DNA of 64,000 nucleotides from Brachycybe producta. Taxonomy: Eukaryota; Arthropoda; Diplopoda; Playtdesmida; Andrognathidae. The stretch is taken from the NCBI GenBank assembly GCA_036925085.1, contig JAUPFP010000012.1:450001-514000 (forward strand), given 5' to 3'. The translations under genes and the position numbers were made by a program. Of this stretch, positions 34,304-47,130 are shown piece by piece (the stretch's first letter is position 1; each line of letters begins with the position of its first letter). The notes beneath the pieces were generated by a model. The model did not search any database, was not told the origin of the DNA, and saw only the letters and a program-made list of their open reading frames with translations.

Positions 34304-35400
34304 CGTCATTCATTTATAATAATATGGTTTAAAATGAAAATACGTCACATGTATAATATACAAAAATAATGACATTACATAGAAAGAACAAACCTCCTAA
34401 ATAAAAGGGATATTCCCCCTTTCGAATGCTACAACTGGAAAGAGGAAGAATCTCGATTTTTTTTAAAAAAATTACGTTTTTAAAAATCGAAATTTTATAT
34501 ATCAAATCACTCTAAAATTCTGATGACGTTTTGGTCAAAAACAAATAAAAATTAAAATGAATACTGGGTACCAAAAGCCTTATAACTTATAAAATTAACC
34601 CAACACCTCTACTTCTTTTAAATTAAAACATTAAAAACGATAAATAATTATTAACTAAGCTAAAACTTACCTTCAATCTTCTTCTAACTTCTTCTTCTAA
34701 AATTTACAAACGTCACTAAAACGACACTAACGGAAATGAAATCACCTTACAGTTTCTTCTAAGTTAGTAAGGGAAACTGACACCCGCCATATTTCGAAAC
34801 CCTCATAGTGTGGCACCAAGGTGTACGAATATGGCTGCAGTCATTATCAATTAAACTTAAATAAGGCACCATATTGGTACACTATTACATAACGCCGTAT
34901 ACTTCAAAACTTGAATGTATATGAAAATAATCATGTCATTATGTTTTTACATAGAGAAAAACAATAATGGCCGATTAAAAACTTCCAGCGCCTCTAGTGA
35001 CAGTAGGCCAAACCCCCCCCCCCCCTCGTAAGTAGTTAGCAGATACAACTTTAACATAGAACTCTATGGAAAACTCACTGCACCGGTAAGTTATTTTGCT
35101 GTTGTCTCTGAAATTACTTGCCCAATTTTCGTGCATTTTTGAAAAAATAAAGATATATGTATATAGTTTCACCTCCATGTATTGGTTTTTAATACCCTCA
35201 TTTATTTGTTTATAATTTTTAATTAAAATGAAATATATTATTAAATTAAATTATATATCAATGAAATAAAACATTTATTGAATTAAATTACTAATTAAAT
35301 AAAACATTTATTAAATTAAATTATAAATTAATTAAATTTAATTAAATGTTTAATTTAATTGATAATTTAGCTTAATAAATATTTATAAATATAATGATTA
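34304..35400 (-). promoter_or_regulatory. Probable 5' region of the 11.2 kb element genes
   Basis: On the minus strand a consensus donor AG|GTAAGT occurs at 34671/34670, following an AGAAGAAG-rich stretch that could be an untranslated first exon splicing to the exon at 31077. No coding frame is present. A C-run of about 13 lies near 35012. The remainder is AT-rich. Confidence 0.35.
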
Positions 35401-35409
35401 AAGGGACTA

Positions 35410-35567
35410 ATGTTGGGGAAACTGCATTTGGTTAACATTGGGCCAGATGATTTTTAAAAACATTGGGCCAACAATCGTTGGGCCAAAAGGTCTTTTCCAA
35501 CCACAACGTTTTGCCAACATTGCCAACATAAATTCATACATTGGGCCAACATGTTGTGCTACTTGGG
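35410..35567. repeat. Subterminal repeat cluster, right end
   Basis: AACATTGGGCCA, CATTGGGCCAACAATCGTTG, TTGCCAACATTGCCAACAT and ACATTGGGCCAACATGTTG lie within 160 bp of the right terminus TTGTGCTACTTGGG. Confidence 0.65.
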
Positions 35568-35932
35568 TTCAGGATGATTCCTTTTTCTAAATTTTGAATG
35601 GTCGGTTTATTTTTAAATAACATTTAAAATCTTAGGTTTTTTTAACTCTATGTTAAATCCCAGAGGACCAAAAACCCATCCCACAAACATTTGAAGAACT
35701 CTCGTTAAATACGACTTAGAACAATAACAAAGAAATAGCACGTGCGTTAATCTATTGGCTTCATGATGTTTCTTTTTTTTATAAGCTTAATTAGCACGTG
35801 ACATTATTTTTTTATTAATTATGTGACCTGGAGACAAAACGTTAAAAAACCATTTTTAAATGCAAAACGATCGCAGCGTTTACATTCCGAGAAGTTTTGA
35901 ATTAAACGCTTTATCTAGGCTCTTAAATATGT
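35568..35932. mobile_element. Repeat M, right half
   Basis: Homology to M resumes immediately after the transposon end (TTCAGGATGATTCC...), through AACATTTGAAGAACTCTCGT, and reaches the terminal ATCTAGGCTCTTAAA at 35914-35928. Confidence 0.6.
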
Positions 35933-36042
35933 CGACATTAAACATCTGAAGATTATTTGCGTTGTTGTTGAATAATTTTGATCTCTTAATATTGCTGTTG
36001 CAAAACTTCAAAATGTGAACCAATTTAAACTTTAAACAGATT

Positions 36043-36536
36043 AAGAGCCTAGATACACTTCCATTTGAGCAGACGACAACGAGACAAATGAGTGTTCTTA
36101 TATGGCGACGATGGCGTGTTCTCACAATCGCTCAATTAAAACTACGGTAAAGCGCAAAATGCAATAAAAAGTATTGTTCTTTACGTGCACGATTTATATA
36201 ATTTTTGAAAAGGGTCCTTCTATTTTTAAACAAGGTTCAAAATCGTAGGTTTTTTAACCCAATGTTAAATCCCATTGGATCAAAAACCGTCCCACAAACA
36301 TTTGAAAAACTCTCGTTAAAAACAAATTTAGAAGAATAACAAAATAATTAGCACGTACTTTCATGTATTGGCTTCACGATGTTTTCTTTTTTTTAAGCTT
36401 AGAACGTGAAATTATTTTTTGATTAATTATTATGTGACTTCAAACGTGGAGAAAAAACGTTAAAAACCGTTTTTCAATCAAACACAATTGCAGCGCCTAC
36501 ATTCGGAGAAATTTGAACTAAACGCTGTATCTAGGC
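36043..36536. mobile_element. Repeat M, intact-looking copy
   Basis: It starts GAGCCTAGATACACTTCC and ends CTGTATCTAGGCTC, so the ends are inverted repeats. It lacks coding capacity and gives the reference for the split copy at 24.1/35.6 kb. Confidence 0.65.
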
Positions 36537-37065
36537 TCATTGAAATGAATTGTGCACTTCAATGCGATAAATTGCTAAGTGTTTTGTGTTGACTTCATAA
36601 TTTTCAGAATATTGTAACTATAGTGTTTATTTTTATTTCAAATGTTCAAAAATACTTGTTCAAGTAGATATAAACTGATAAAATAGCTGTACCAATGAAG
36701 GTTGCATTGAATAAAAAACATAAGTTGTTAACGTGACAATAATGTATAGGGTATAAGAAATAAAGCATATTTCAAGTAGATTACTTACTGATGTGTAATA
36801 AATTTTAAAAAAAAGTTTACGAATTTTAAATTCAATTTGTAAATGTTGCTGTAAATGACTATTAATTTCTTTTAGATGTCCCAGTTTATTTTAATAAGTT
36901 GTTTTGAGCTTCGAAATTCAAGATCGGAGGGTAGGTTATACTCCAAACTTTGCTAAGATTTGCAAGCTTTGAAGTTCTGTAAAATTATCTCCCCAAAGCT
37001 TAGCTTGTTCATACATACATGTGGTCTTGCAAACTTTACCCTATTTAATAACCTTTATCTTTATA
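36537..37065. other. Intergenic AT-rich DNA, nothing recognised
   Basis: No open frame with splice support and no repeat ends were seen. Confidence 0.5.
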
Positions 37066-37994
37066 CATTATAATAAAACAAAGTCGATATTTCTTTGCAC
37101 ATCATAGGCTTTTGAACGGTTAGAGCTGGCGTCATGAAATTTGCACAGGTTATTCTTTCCGGAATTTCCGAGTTAATGCAACTATTTTCAGCTCGCTACG
37201 TCATTTCCTTCCCTAGTTTTACACGTGGTGCGAGTCTTCATATATAGGCAATGAGGATGGGACCTCCCAAGTTAAATATCGATATTGACATCGATAGTGA
37301 TATCGAAGTGGTCACTATCAATGGTTCAATATCGAATATCGATACTATCGATGGCCATTCCTAATAGGCAAACCGTTTTATTTTAAAATGATTAGGAACC
37401 TGAAACGGGAAAAATAGTTTTGACGCCTAACATAGGCAATGCACCCCTGCGGAATTCCATACTAACACATAGATAATGAATTTTTGAAGAGGTGCGGAAT
37501 TCTAGAAACCTGCAGAAGTGTATATAAAGCTGCAGAATTTTTTTGGTTGGCTGTGAAATGGGTGCGGTTTTGAGTCAGGATAAAAAGATGAACGAATGAA
37601 CAGGATGAACATTGGGGTAACTCTAAAACCCGGCACAGAATGCAAATAGAATTAAATGAACACTATATTATGGACGAACACACATTTTAAAGGGATGAAC
37701 AGAGAGAAATAAAAGGATGAACAATGAACATACTTTAAAAGGATGAACATGGTTTTAAGGGGGATGAACATGGTTTTATAGGAGATGAACATGTGGTTAG
37801 GGGGATGAACATGGGTTTAGGAGGATGAACATGGTTTTAGGGGGATGAACATGGTTTTAAGGGGGATGAACATGGTTTTATGGGAGATGAACATGGGTTT
37901 AGGGGGATGAACATGGGTTTAGGGGATGAAAGTCAATAAAAGTTATTTCTTTTAATTGTTTACTTTACCCAAGCAAAGCCTGGTAGTAATGCTA
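37066..37994 (+). mobile_element. Helitron-like element H3, copy b
   Basis: It matches 7350-8969 from the ATAAAACAAAGTCGATATTT end through the TATCGATA dyads to the terminal ACCCAAGCAAAGCCTGGTAG, but lacks the SINE and has a shorter minisatellite. Its last bases read GCTATAGT, so CTAG is altered. Confidence 0.7.
37740..37930 (+). repeat. Minisatellite of H3 copy b, about 22-bp unit
   Basis: About nine copies of the GATGAACATGGTTTTAGGGG unit are present, against more than twenty in copy a. Confidence 0.9.
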
Positions 37995-38411
37995 TAGTAC
38001 CCTATAAAACAGATATACAAAACAATAGAACCCTTCCCTTCTGGAAGATAAAAGGTGTGACTTGTTCACCCCTTTTGTGTATTCGTTTTATGATTGGTGC
38101 TTTGAGTTGCTAAGCTTTGAAAAGTTGAATAATGTCAAAGCTAACTTCATGCTCTGGCAAAGACAAAAATCTGAAGCTCTAACGTCATTTTTGAAGCTTC
38201 ACAGGCTACTTTGCCGCTCAGCAAGGAGTATAAACCAAGGTGTGTGCTTCCGGAATCACAGCGTGTGCGTTTTCTTGGCTGGAGTGAGTCCTCTACATTG
38301 CTGTGCGATATTTCCGCTCACCCTACAGCATATCTGTTTTCAACCAATAGGAGTGATATAAAGTACCACGACCCAAGTTTATTTTTCTTACTTTATAAAG
38401 AAGGATCGGTC

Positions 38412-38616
38412 ACAGGCAGTTCTGCTCAGCACTAAGATTTTGTTTGCCCCGCCCTTTTATGAGCGTCATCATTTTCTAATTGGTTTGTTACTTGGTCTGA
38501 TGTCACGTGCTCCGCCCTTTTATGAAGAACAACAATTTCTAATTGGTTTATAATTGGTCTGACACTCATAAAGTTGCGGTGCAAACGAAATCTTAGTGCT
38601 GTGCAGAACTGCCTGT
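38412..38616. mobile_element. MULE-like foldback MITE upstream of PRODH
   Basis: ACAGGCAGTTCTGCTCAGCA and GTGCTGTGCAGAACTGCCTGT form the termini (the right arm is one base longer). The flanking 9-mers GGATCGGTC and GGATCGGCC match at 8 of 9. It contains CCGCCC twice and TGATGTCACGTG at 38498-38509. Its right edge is 205 bp before the PRODH ATG. Confidence 0.85.
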
Positions 38617-38821
38617 GGATCGGCCTCGTCCTAAGCGAAATATTCTGCCAGAAATGTGTAGATCATAAAAAAACGTATTTGCTGAAGCTGTGATTCTCGA
38701 GTGTTGATCACGTGATCGTGTCGTAGAGGCAAACAGGCGACGCGTACAGAATGCACACAGTAATTCAGTACAGAAGAAAGATAGAACGCATGAAAACCCC
38801 CTTAAATATAATTCTTTCACC

Positions 38822-39058
38822 ATGGCTTTTCTAGTTATGAATGGCATTAGGAATGGCCATTTTTTAAGCAAACGTCGATTTTTAACTTTAAACCACAAAC
38901 TATCTACAAATTTAAGTGGTTTTCAGTGTAAGCAACAAACAATAGATTTTAAAAATTCCCGAATCGCTTTCAATAACAAGTCAACTTGGAAGTTGTTACG
39001 CAGCTATGTTATATTGCGAGTATGTGGAATTGACTTCATTGCCAAAAATAGCTTAATG
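38822..39058 (+). CDS. PRODH: PRODH exon 1 with start codon
   Basis: ATG at 38822 follows CTTTCACC, and 79 codons run to ATG|GTAAGT. The C-terminal part ([20 protein letters not shown]) matches the region before the first family block (FKSKT.WEL.R). The start was chosen because it is the first ATG of the frame and yields a basic presequence. Confidence 0.85.
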
Positions 39059-42000
39059 GTAAGTTGCCATCGATTAATTATATTTTAGAGTATTGTGGGG
39101 AATAGTGTTTATCAACTTTATTCTTAATAGCAACTAGTGATGGGTAGTGTTGGGCGATCCGTATCGATTTTTCGGAGTATCGATGTTTTCCTTCCGATTT
39201 TTTTGATTTTTGTATCGATTTTCGTTTTCCCGATTTTCCTATGGATCGATTTATTTTGGTCAAAATCGATTCTTTCGATCCAATGAAAAAATGAATGAAT
39301 GAATAGGCCAATAGGTTAATAGGGCCGGATAGGGCCGATAGATCATATCGCTATGAAGTATTTGCCAACTGTAGCTACCTCTGTGCCGTCAGAACGTCTT
39401 TTTTCGAACGCCGGCAATATAATGAAGCATTATAATGTGAAACGAAACCGGCTTACACTTAAACGACTTTCCAAACTATTATTTTTAAGCTCGTTGGGGA
39501 AAAAAATGTGGTTCTAAAATTGAGATCGCACCGATTAAAATGAAATGAAATTCAACGTTAAATTATATGCATTTTCAATACTTTTCACTGTTTTCAGTAC
39601 ATGTGCTAAAATGTTAGCAAAGATTTAGGTTTTTTGGTAAGTATAAGTTAGTATACTTATATAAAAATCGATCCAAAAAATCAATTTTTTAGTACCGATT
39701 TTTGGATCGGATCGGTGCTTTGTGGATCGGATCGGATCGAAGAATCGATTTTTTGCTGTGGATCGATTCGATATTTTGATATACCGATATTTTTTTTCAA
39801 TATCGAGTATCGTTGATACTTTTTAAAATATCGAATATCGAAATTTTTAACTCAAGTTACTCAACTTTCTACATAGGCATCTGTAGACAGCTTCAGAATG
39901 TCTTTGGCTCCGCCCTTTTATGAGCGTCAGATCAAATATCAACCAGTTAGAAATAAAAGGGGCGGAGCATATGACATCAGACCTAGTAACAAACCAATTA
40001 AAAATTGATTATGCTCATAAAAGGGCGGAGCCAAAGACATTCTGAAGCTTTCTACAGATGCCTGTACTTTCTCCGTTGTCATTATGCAGGAGAAATCGCC
40101 TAAACCCCAACAATACTGATATGATGATCCTCCTTCATAAAAATCTGAAATTCTGAATCAATCATTTAAGTTTTTTCTTATTTAATATAATTTTTGTATT
40201 TAATTTATTTTGATGTAAATTAAAATAAAAGTGCGTTGTCAAATAGTTTATGCAATTTTATTAAACACAATGCAAATTATGCATTGGCTGTGAAACTAAT
40301 GCAATCATTAGATGAAAGAAATTATTTTTTAAATAATCGATACGGTACTCCATATATCGATATTTTGTATGAAAAAATCGAAATCGTCGATACCGATACA
40401 CATACCGATATCGCCCATCACGAATAGTAACACTTGTCAGGGCCATACACAGCGGGCCCGCACACTTTGCAAATAACTCACTTAGACTTGTCATATTTAC
40501 ATATTTTCTGATAACATTATATTTCAATATTTTTACGTGTATTTTTTTGCGTAAAATTTATCAGAAACTAAAGTAGAATTTCCCAAATTGAATCCCTGTC
40601 TGTTCATTTATTGTCGCCGATATGCTTCGCTCATAGGCGTACGGAGAATTTTGGTTTGGGGGAATTCAAACTTTTTGGGTGTTTGGGACATATAGGGTGT
40701 AAATTTTAACTTTAAAGTACATAACCAGCTCTCCTTGACATCAATGCAAAACGACGCACCACCTCCATCGGGTCTACAACAATCTCACGGTGCACACAGT
40801 GACACACAAAAGAGCTAGACCCGTCAAGCGATCTTCAGCTGTTGAATTTCTCAGGTATGGTTTTAGACGCCTAATTGTAGAAAACGTGCGCTCTGGAGTA
40901 GCAGTCGACACTGTAAGAGTGGCCAATATTGCAATTCTGTTTTATGTTTGGATAAAAGTCCACCATGCACTGAGAATGTGCCTTGATTGCACTTGATGGC
41001 CTGTCATTTTCATGAACCTGCATCCACTTTGCTTTCCAGACAGGAAACTTTGCCAAAAACATACGAACATCAGTGTTTTATGTTCAGTTCATAATTGTTT
41101 GAATTAAAAAAGTACAAAAATTTCGTGGGGGTTGAACCCCTAAACGGTAAACCCCCCCCCCTCCGTACGCCTATGGCTCCGCTACTTCTAAGGGCCTCCA
41201 TGTTCTACTTGGCACACTGTACAGGGCCCCCAAAACTTGTGCCTCCTGGCACTTGTTGGTGCATTAAACAGTATAATGTACAATCATACTACAAGAAAAT
41301 TAGAACTTCAAAATTGGATTTTTGTGTAAGAGACTGTTAAAATTTTAAAAAGTGACTGACTGCATATTGAGCATGAAACGTTTTTAATGTAACATGACAC
41401 AGTAGCATGACACATTTTCTCTTGCTTTGGAAACCAACGCTATTATAAACAGAAGAGAAGAAAAAGTCACGACAGCAATGTATCAGTGTAGAGCCCCTGT
41501 GACCAGGCCTGGACTAACACTATTGGGCGCCTTGTGCCAAGTAGAATTTGGGGGGCTTCGAAGTTACTTCCCCAATGAATGATTTATGAATCTTACATAT
41601 ACATCAACTTCAAACACTGCGTCCTGGTTATTGTCTTTGACATTGCTTATGCTTAATAACTGTTCTATAGTATTTTAAAAATGACGTTATTTTCCGGGCG
41701 TACTGTACCGCAGAATGTTCTACAGGCATCCATAGACAGCCTCAGAATTTCTTTGGCTCCGCCATTTTATGAGCATCATCAATTTCTAATTGGTTTGTTA
41801 ATGTGTCTGATGTCACATGCTTCGCCATTTTCAATTTCCAATTGGTTGATATTCTGTCTGACACTCATAAAAGGGCAGAGCCAAAGAAATTCTGAAGCTG
41901 TCTACAGATGCCTGTGAACGTTCTTGGATGCTTTTTTCTTCCTTTAGCTTTCTCTTGTGGGCGCCACTAAAATATTTCTGCTGCATTATTCGGGCTACAG

Positions 42001-44912
42001 TACTTTCTGCAGATATGTAGTATTTCCGGTTTGCCAAAAGCAAAGGTTGCGTTAATTTATAAGTACGGAGTCTACGGACTGTTGGACTCCACGTAATACC
42101 AGGCTACCAGCGACCCTAGTGTGACAGACGGGGATTCGAGTAGGGAAGTTCTTGTTTAGTTTGGAATAAATTATACGAAAAAACAAAAATATTAAAATAT
42201 ATTATCACAAAATAAATATGACAATTCAAAGTGTGTTATTTGTGGGGCGGGTGGGGGCCCCTGTGCATTTCACAGTTGGCACATGCCTTAATACGGGCCT
42301 GCCTGCGATGGGACTCAGAACTAAATTCTCTTCGTTTTGGGCAGGAAATGCCTTAGGCTGGGAGAGCTTTATTATTTAGGCCCGATTCCAACTTGGGTGC
42401 CGGGAACTTTCCTCGTAGGATTCCAGAACTCGTGACTGTGAAAGTAAATAATAACTATACAGGCGATACGAATGCAGGTTGAATGATTGTACTGGCTTTA
42501 ATGTCTCTCAACCGTGGATACATTAAAGTAGATAATTAAGTAAAGACGTGGCGTTTTTTTGCCACCGGACCCTTTACGTCAGTTATATCCAGGGGTGTAG
42601 TCGTGCCGGAGCGGAGCTCCACTACTTATTTTGTTGCAAAGATTTAAATTAAAAGTAATGTTTGTTATATAGGCCTAATATATTTTTAAAAATTAAAAAA
42701 AAATTAATTTATAAAGTGATATTGTCAAACAGACTACATACTGGGGTTTGGGCCTTTTAAATGTATTCCTTTCTAATTATTTTTTATCTGTTTTTCAAAT
42801 TTTCTTTTCCTTCTCATTAAGATCCTTATCATCCTTTTCATAGATTGGTATGTAGGTTGACAAGCTTTAGGCATTAAGCTTTATTTCATGTTATTTTGCA
42901 AGTAGCTATTGCAAAACATGCAAATGAACAGGAATAGAGCTGTGGTTACTATATGTTGTGTTAAAGTTGTTAAAACTAGAAGAATTAAGTCAGAGTATTT
43001 TCAAGTTGATATCTAATATGATATCAGATATCAACTTGAAATACACTTTATATAGCTATTAGTAATATCTAAAAAATAAACTTTATGACGAATTCAATTT
43101 CTTTATTTATGTTGTCATTTCTGTATCATTATCAAGTTTTTCTTGCTTTTGTTGTTGCTTTTAAAATGCAGAGTATCCAGAGTTCTAGTGAAGTTTTGAC
43201 ATGAATAATAACTGTAGACTTTTGGATCATCATGCGATCATGAATAATCCAAAAGTAAACATACAACTAAATATGTATCAATAATGTATATCGTTAAACT
43301 ATTTCGAGACCGTGTACCACTTTGTGTCCATTCGCCGATTCAAATTCTGACCAAAATATAGATTTGTTTTTTGGGGGTCCTCTTGATTGCGTGTATGAGC
43401 CGAAATGGAGGAATTGAGGCGCGTGGACATCATAAAGCTACCACATCATAAAGAAGGTGAAATACAGGGTGTCACAGCTACTACAACTTTCAAACTGTTG
43501 TAACCCACTGGGGAAAATGGCAGCTATTGAGGCTTTTAAGTGAAATAAAATAGATTATAATTTGTTGTGTTCCACTTTAGTGTACTTTCATAATTACCGA
43601 GGTATACTGTAAAAACAGAAAATGCCATATTTTGTCCAATATGTGGCACCCATTACAGTGCCTTCTGATACCATATGAAATGGGTACCTTTTGGGAACAT
43701 GTTGCTGTGGGTGACATGAAAGTTGCAATTTGACCATCAGTCACCATAAGTGCCAATTTCACCCTGAAGGTATCATTATTCCACATTTCATACTAGATGC
43801 ATTTTTTACTCTGAAGATGCTGTTGGAGTCTCATTATAGAATAGGAACAAAATTTCACTTTAAAGGTGCCATTTGACCACATTATATAGTGAAACGATCC
43901 GTCCAGGAGCGATCTTGGTTCATTTTTTGTGGAGTGCACGGAACTTTGTCATTCCTCTGTACGAATGTACAGCGAGTTGACCTACTTCTGTGCAGCTGAT
44001 TTCTCCCAGCGCATGCACATCATTTCGGAATCGCGCAAAATCAGTCAAAATATGCTCTGTCTGCAAACCAAATCACTTCATTCCGATCCAATTCAAGCTA
44101 GTGGGCGGGGCTCCGTTGAAATGATTGTTATCAAAAAATTCCGATGCATTCAGTATCCGACCGTTCCATTCCAATCCGATGTAATGTGCTGGCTGCTTTA
44201 AATAACTAGAAGGGTAGCTCAATCACTCAAGAACATTTCATGTTGATATAATTCAAATTAAGCCATTTATGCAACTTTTAAAATTACAAAACTTTAAGCA
44301 GACAATAGAAAATTTTAGTTTGAAAGGTAAAACAACTTTATAATACCATTAAGAGATTGAGCTACTATTTTAGTTTTCAGTAATTTCTCTTTAGTGTTGT
44401 TCTTCTGAAACATGGAATAACCAGTTAGAAAATCAACTATTCATAAAACATTAACATAGACAGACATGATAGACTACTGTAAATAATGGTATTAAGGGTC
44501 ATATTCTTAATGATTGCTAAGTCAAAGGTTCTCATGAACTCATGAACGTTTACATAAAACTGGCCATCTAAAGTTCATGAGTTTAGCAGTACTTTGGCTT
44601 AGCAATGATTAAGAGCATGACACAATATCTATGAATATCAGGCACTGGCGGTTTTATGATGAAATTAAATAAAAGTTTAAAACTACATGAAAAAATATAA
44701 TGTTAACATTATTTAATGCTGGTAGTAGAAACTATCAGAAAACATAAACTGACACAATTTTGTGTGAAGAAAAGATAGAAAAGTGGTTTGTGTTGGTTTT
44801 GCGCCCTTTGTTTAAAAACATGTTTCCTTGGTGGCACTGAATAAGCTCCAAATTGAACAAGAGCCAAACTGAATAAGCAAAAATTGAGTAAGGGCCAGGT
44901 GGAATATACAGT

Positions 44913-44976
<64 letters not shown>

Positions 44977-47061
44977 TATATATAAATATATATATGTATA
45001 TATATATATATACCCTGTATATATGTACATATATATATATATATATATATATAGCCAGGTCTGTGTGTGTGTGTGTGTGAGTGATTAACGCCGTACAATT
45101 TATATAAATTTAAAATAAATGAACCGCTTTTTTTCTTAAGGTCAACTATATGATGCACACTCCCCTTCCCCATCCAAGAACCCCATGATATTAAATTGGA
45201 GGGGAAAAGGTTGGAAAGTGTAGAAGGGGCGAGAGAGAAACGTGGAGGGGGAAAAAGTGGGAGAGGGTGACTGAAATTGAAATGAAAGGAGTAAAAAAAG
45301 GAACAAACGACGCGCATGCGCACACCAGAGAAAATGAAAAACTCATTTTCTCTTTCAAATATAAAAAGGGGAGGGGATAATAGTACGTAATCAACTTCTA
45401 ATTGGTTTGTTACCTGGTCTGACGTCATAAAAGGGCGGAGGAAAAGAAATTCTAATGCTGGGCACAATTGCCTGTGAATTTTGCTCCCGTCATTTATGAC
45501 GGGTTACCCCACTTTTTTTTTGAAAGATTTACAAAAATCACTTGTAGGGGTGCTAAAAGTTATATCTATGATTTATGAAAAACTATTTTTATAAAAACTG
45601 ATTATGATTATGAAAAAAAAAAAAATTTTACAAAAATGAAAAAAAAAATATTGAGCAAATTGGGCCCAAAAGAAAATATTTTCTTTAACAAAAACGAGTT
45701 ACCAGGTAGGCCTATATTAATTAACTAGTGGGGTAACCCGTCATAAATGACGTCAGCAAAATTCATAGCCAATTGTGCCCTGCATTAGAATTTCTTTTCC
45801 TCCGCCCTTTTATGCTGTCAGACCGAGTAACAAACCTAACAACCCAACTCATAAAAGGGCGGAGCAAAAAAAATTCTAGTTTAATTTTGCTACTATTATC
45901 CCCTCCCCTTTTTTATATTTGAAAGAGAAAATGAGCGTTTCATTTTCTCTGGTGTCCGCATGCGCTTCGTTTTTTCCTTTTTTTACTTCTTTCATTTCAA
46001 TTTCCGTCACCCCTCCCACTTTTCTCTCTCCCCCACTCTACACTTTCCAACCTTTTCCCCTCTCCAATTTAATATCATGGGGTTCTTGGATGGGAAGGGT
46101 GCAACATATAGTTGACTTTGAGAAAAAAAAAAACAGTTCATTTATCCATTTAAATTTATATAAATTCCGACGTGGTTCAAGGGTTAAAACGTTACTCGCA
46201 TGAAAAGGACAGACCTGGCTAATATATATTAAATTTTCTTCCGTTGTAGTATAAAAATGGGATTCTTCCGACATGTCTGCGGACGGCATCTGCATCCTGC
46301 AGCCAGACTGGTTTCAATAGTTCCTTGTCTGAGCAGTTTTTTTGATGCGTATGCGTCTGCCAACCAGTTTGTGCGGCCGCCGGCCAGCCGGCATCTCTAA
46401 TGTGCGTCTACAGCTCGAATTGCAGTATAGACCCAGACACAGTGGTAAAAGGGTATTTTTACCGAGTTTTTTCTGCTTGATGTAGTTGTTTTATTGGTGC
46501 GTCCACGTGTCGGAAAATGCAAGTTGATTCATAACGGATGATACAAGCATCAGGATACTCTCCTTGCCTTGGCCACGAGACGCACCAGAGAAAAAATGGT
46601 GGGGCGAAGAATCCTAGGGGTGGCAAAACCTACAGGTTTTGCATCTCGTGATCGAGGCAAGAGAGTCTCATCAGTAGTATCATCAGTCATGGATCAACAT
46701 GCATTTTCCACTTTTGTTCAATTTTTATTTATTTATTTTGGTGTTTGTTCAATTTGGCACTTACCTCATCCCTGGGGTGTATGTGCACACGTAAATGCGC
46801 ACACACAGTGGCAGATCCAGGATCAGGGGTTATGCACCCCCTAAAAAGGGGAGATAAAAAGAGAGAAAGAGTGAGAGTACTGATTGCCCTGATGTGATGT
46901 ATGTCATCATAAAACACCGATGGCTAAAAAACTAAGTGTTTTGGAACAGCCACAAATACGATTTCAATAGGACATTGTGGAGTATGTTATATAAGTGTGG
47001 TGCCTGGTGGTTTACGTCACCACTGCAATTTGGGCCGGTAATGTCAGGTGAAATATTTCAA

Positions 47062-47130
<69 letters not shown>

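Larger units (their letters stand above)
24411..35567 (-). mobile_element. 11.2 kb TNP2/CACTA-like DNA transposon, composite
   Basis: The outer ends are CCTAAGTAGCACAA at 24411 and TTGTGCTACTTGGG at 35567, near-perfect 14-bp inverted repeats. Inside each lie clusters of subterminal TTGGGCCAACATTGG-type motifs in both orientations (24430-24595 and 35410-35560), a CACTA-superfamily habit. Repeat M lies split on the two outsides. TTC adjoins both ends and is a candidate 3-bp target duplication. Two minus-strand genes are inside: a DUF4806-type protein and a TNP2-like transposase. The CACTA/En-Spm assignment is by architecture; the terminal bases are not CACTA. Confidence 0.7.
39135..40423. mobile_element. 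hAT transposon relic with 8-bp TSD
   Basis: The ends TAGTGATGGG and CCCATCACGA are inverted. ATAGCAAC (39127-39134) and ATAGTAAC (40424-40431) are 7/8 matching flanks. The interior is rich in ATCGAT/CCGAT words and holds a hAT dimerisation-domain fragment. A MULE-like MITE lies inside at 39873-40065. Confidence 0.8.

Noticed and set aside
44709..45467. 252-codon minus-strand open frame
   Set aside because: It runs through a (TA)n tract and a Helitron-like copy; the peptide is poly-Ile/Tyr and low complexity.
46569..46844. Short plus-strand open frame [15 protein letters not shown]...
   Set aside because: It overlaps a foldback repeat and lacks any recognised domain, splice context or continuation.
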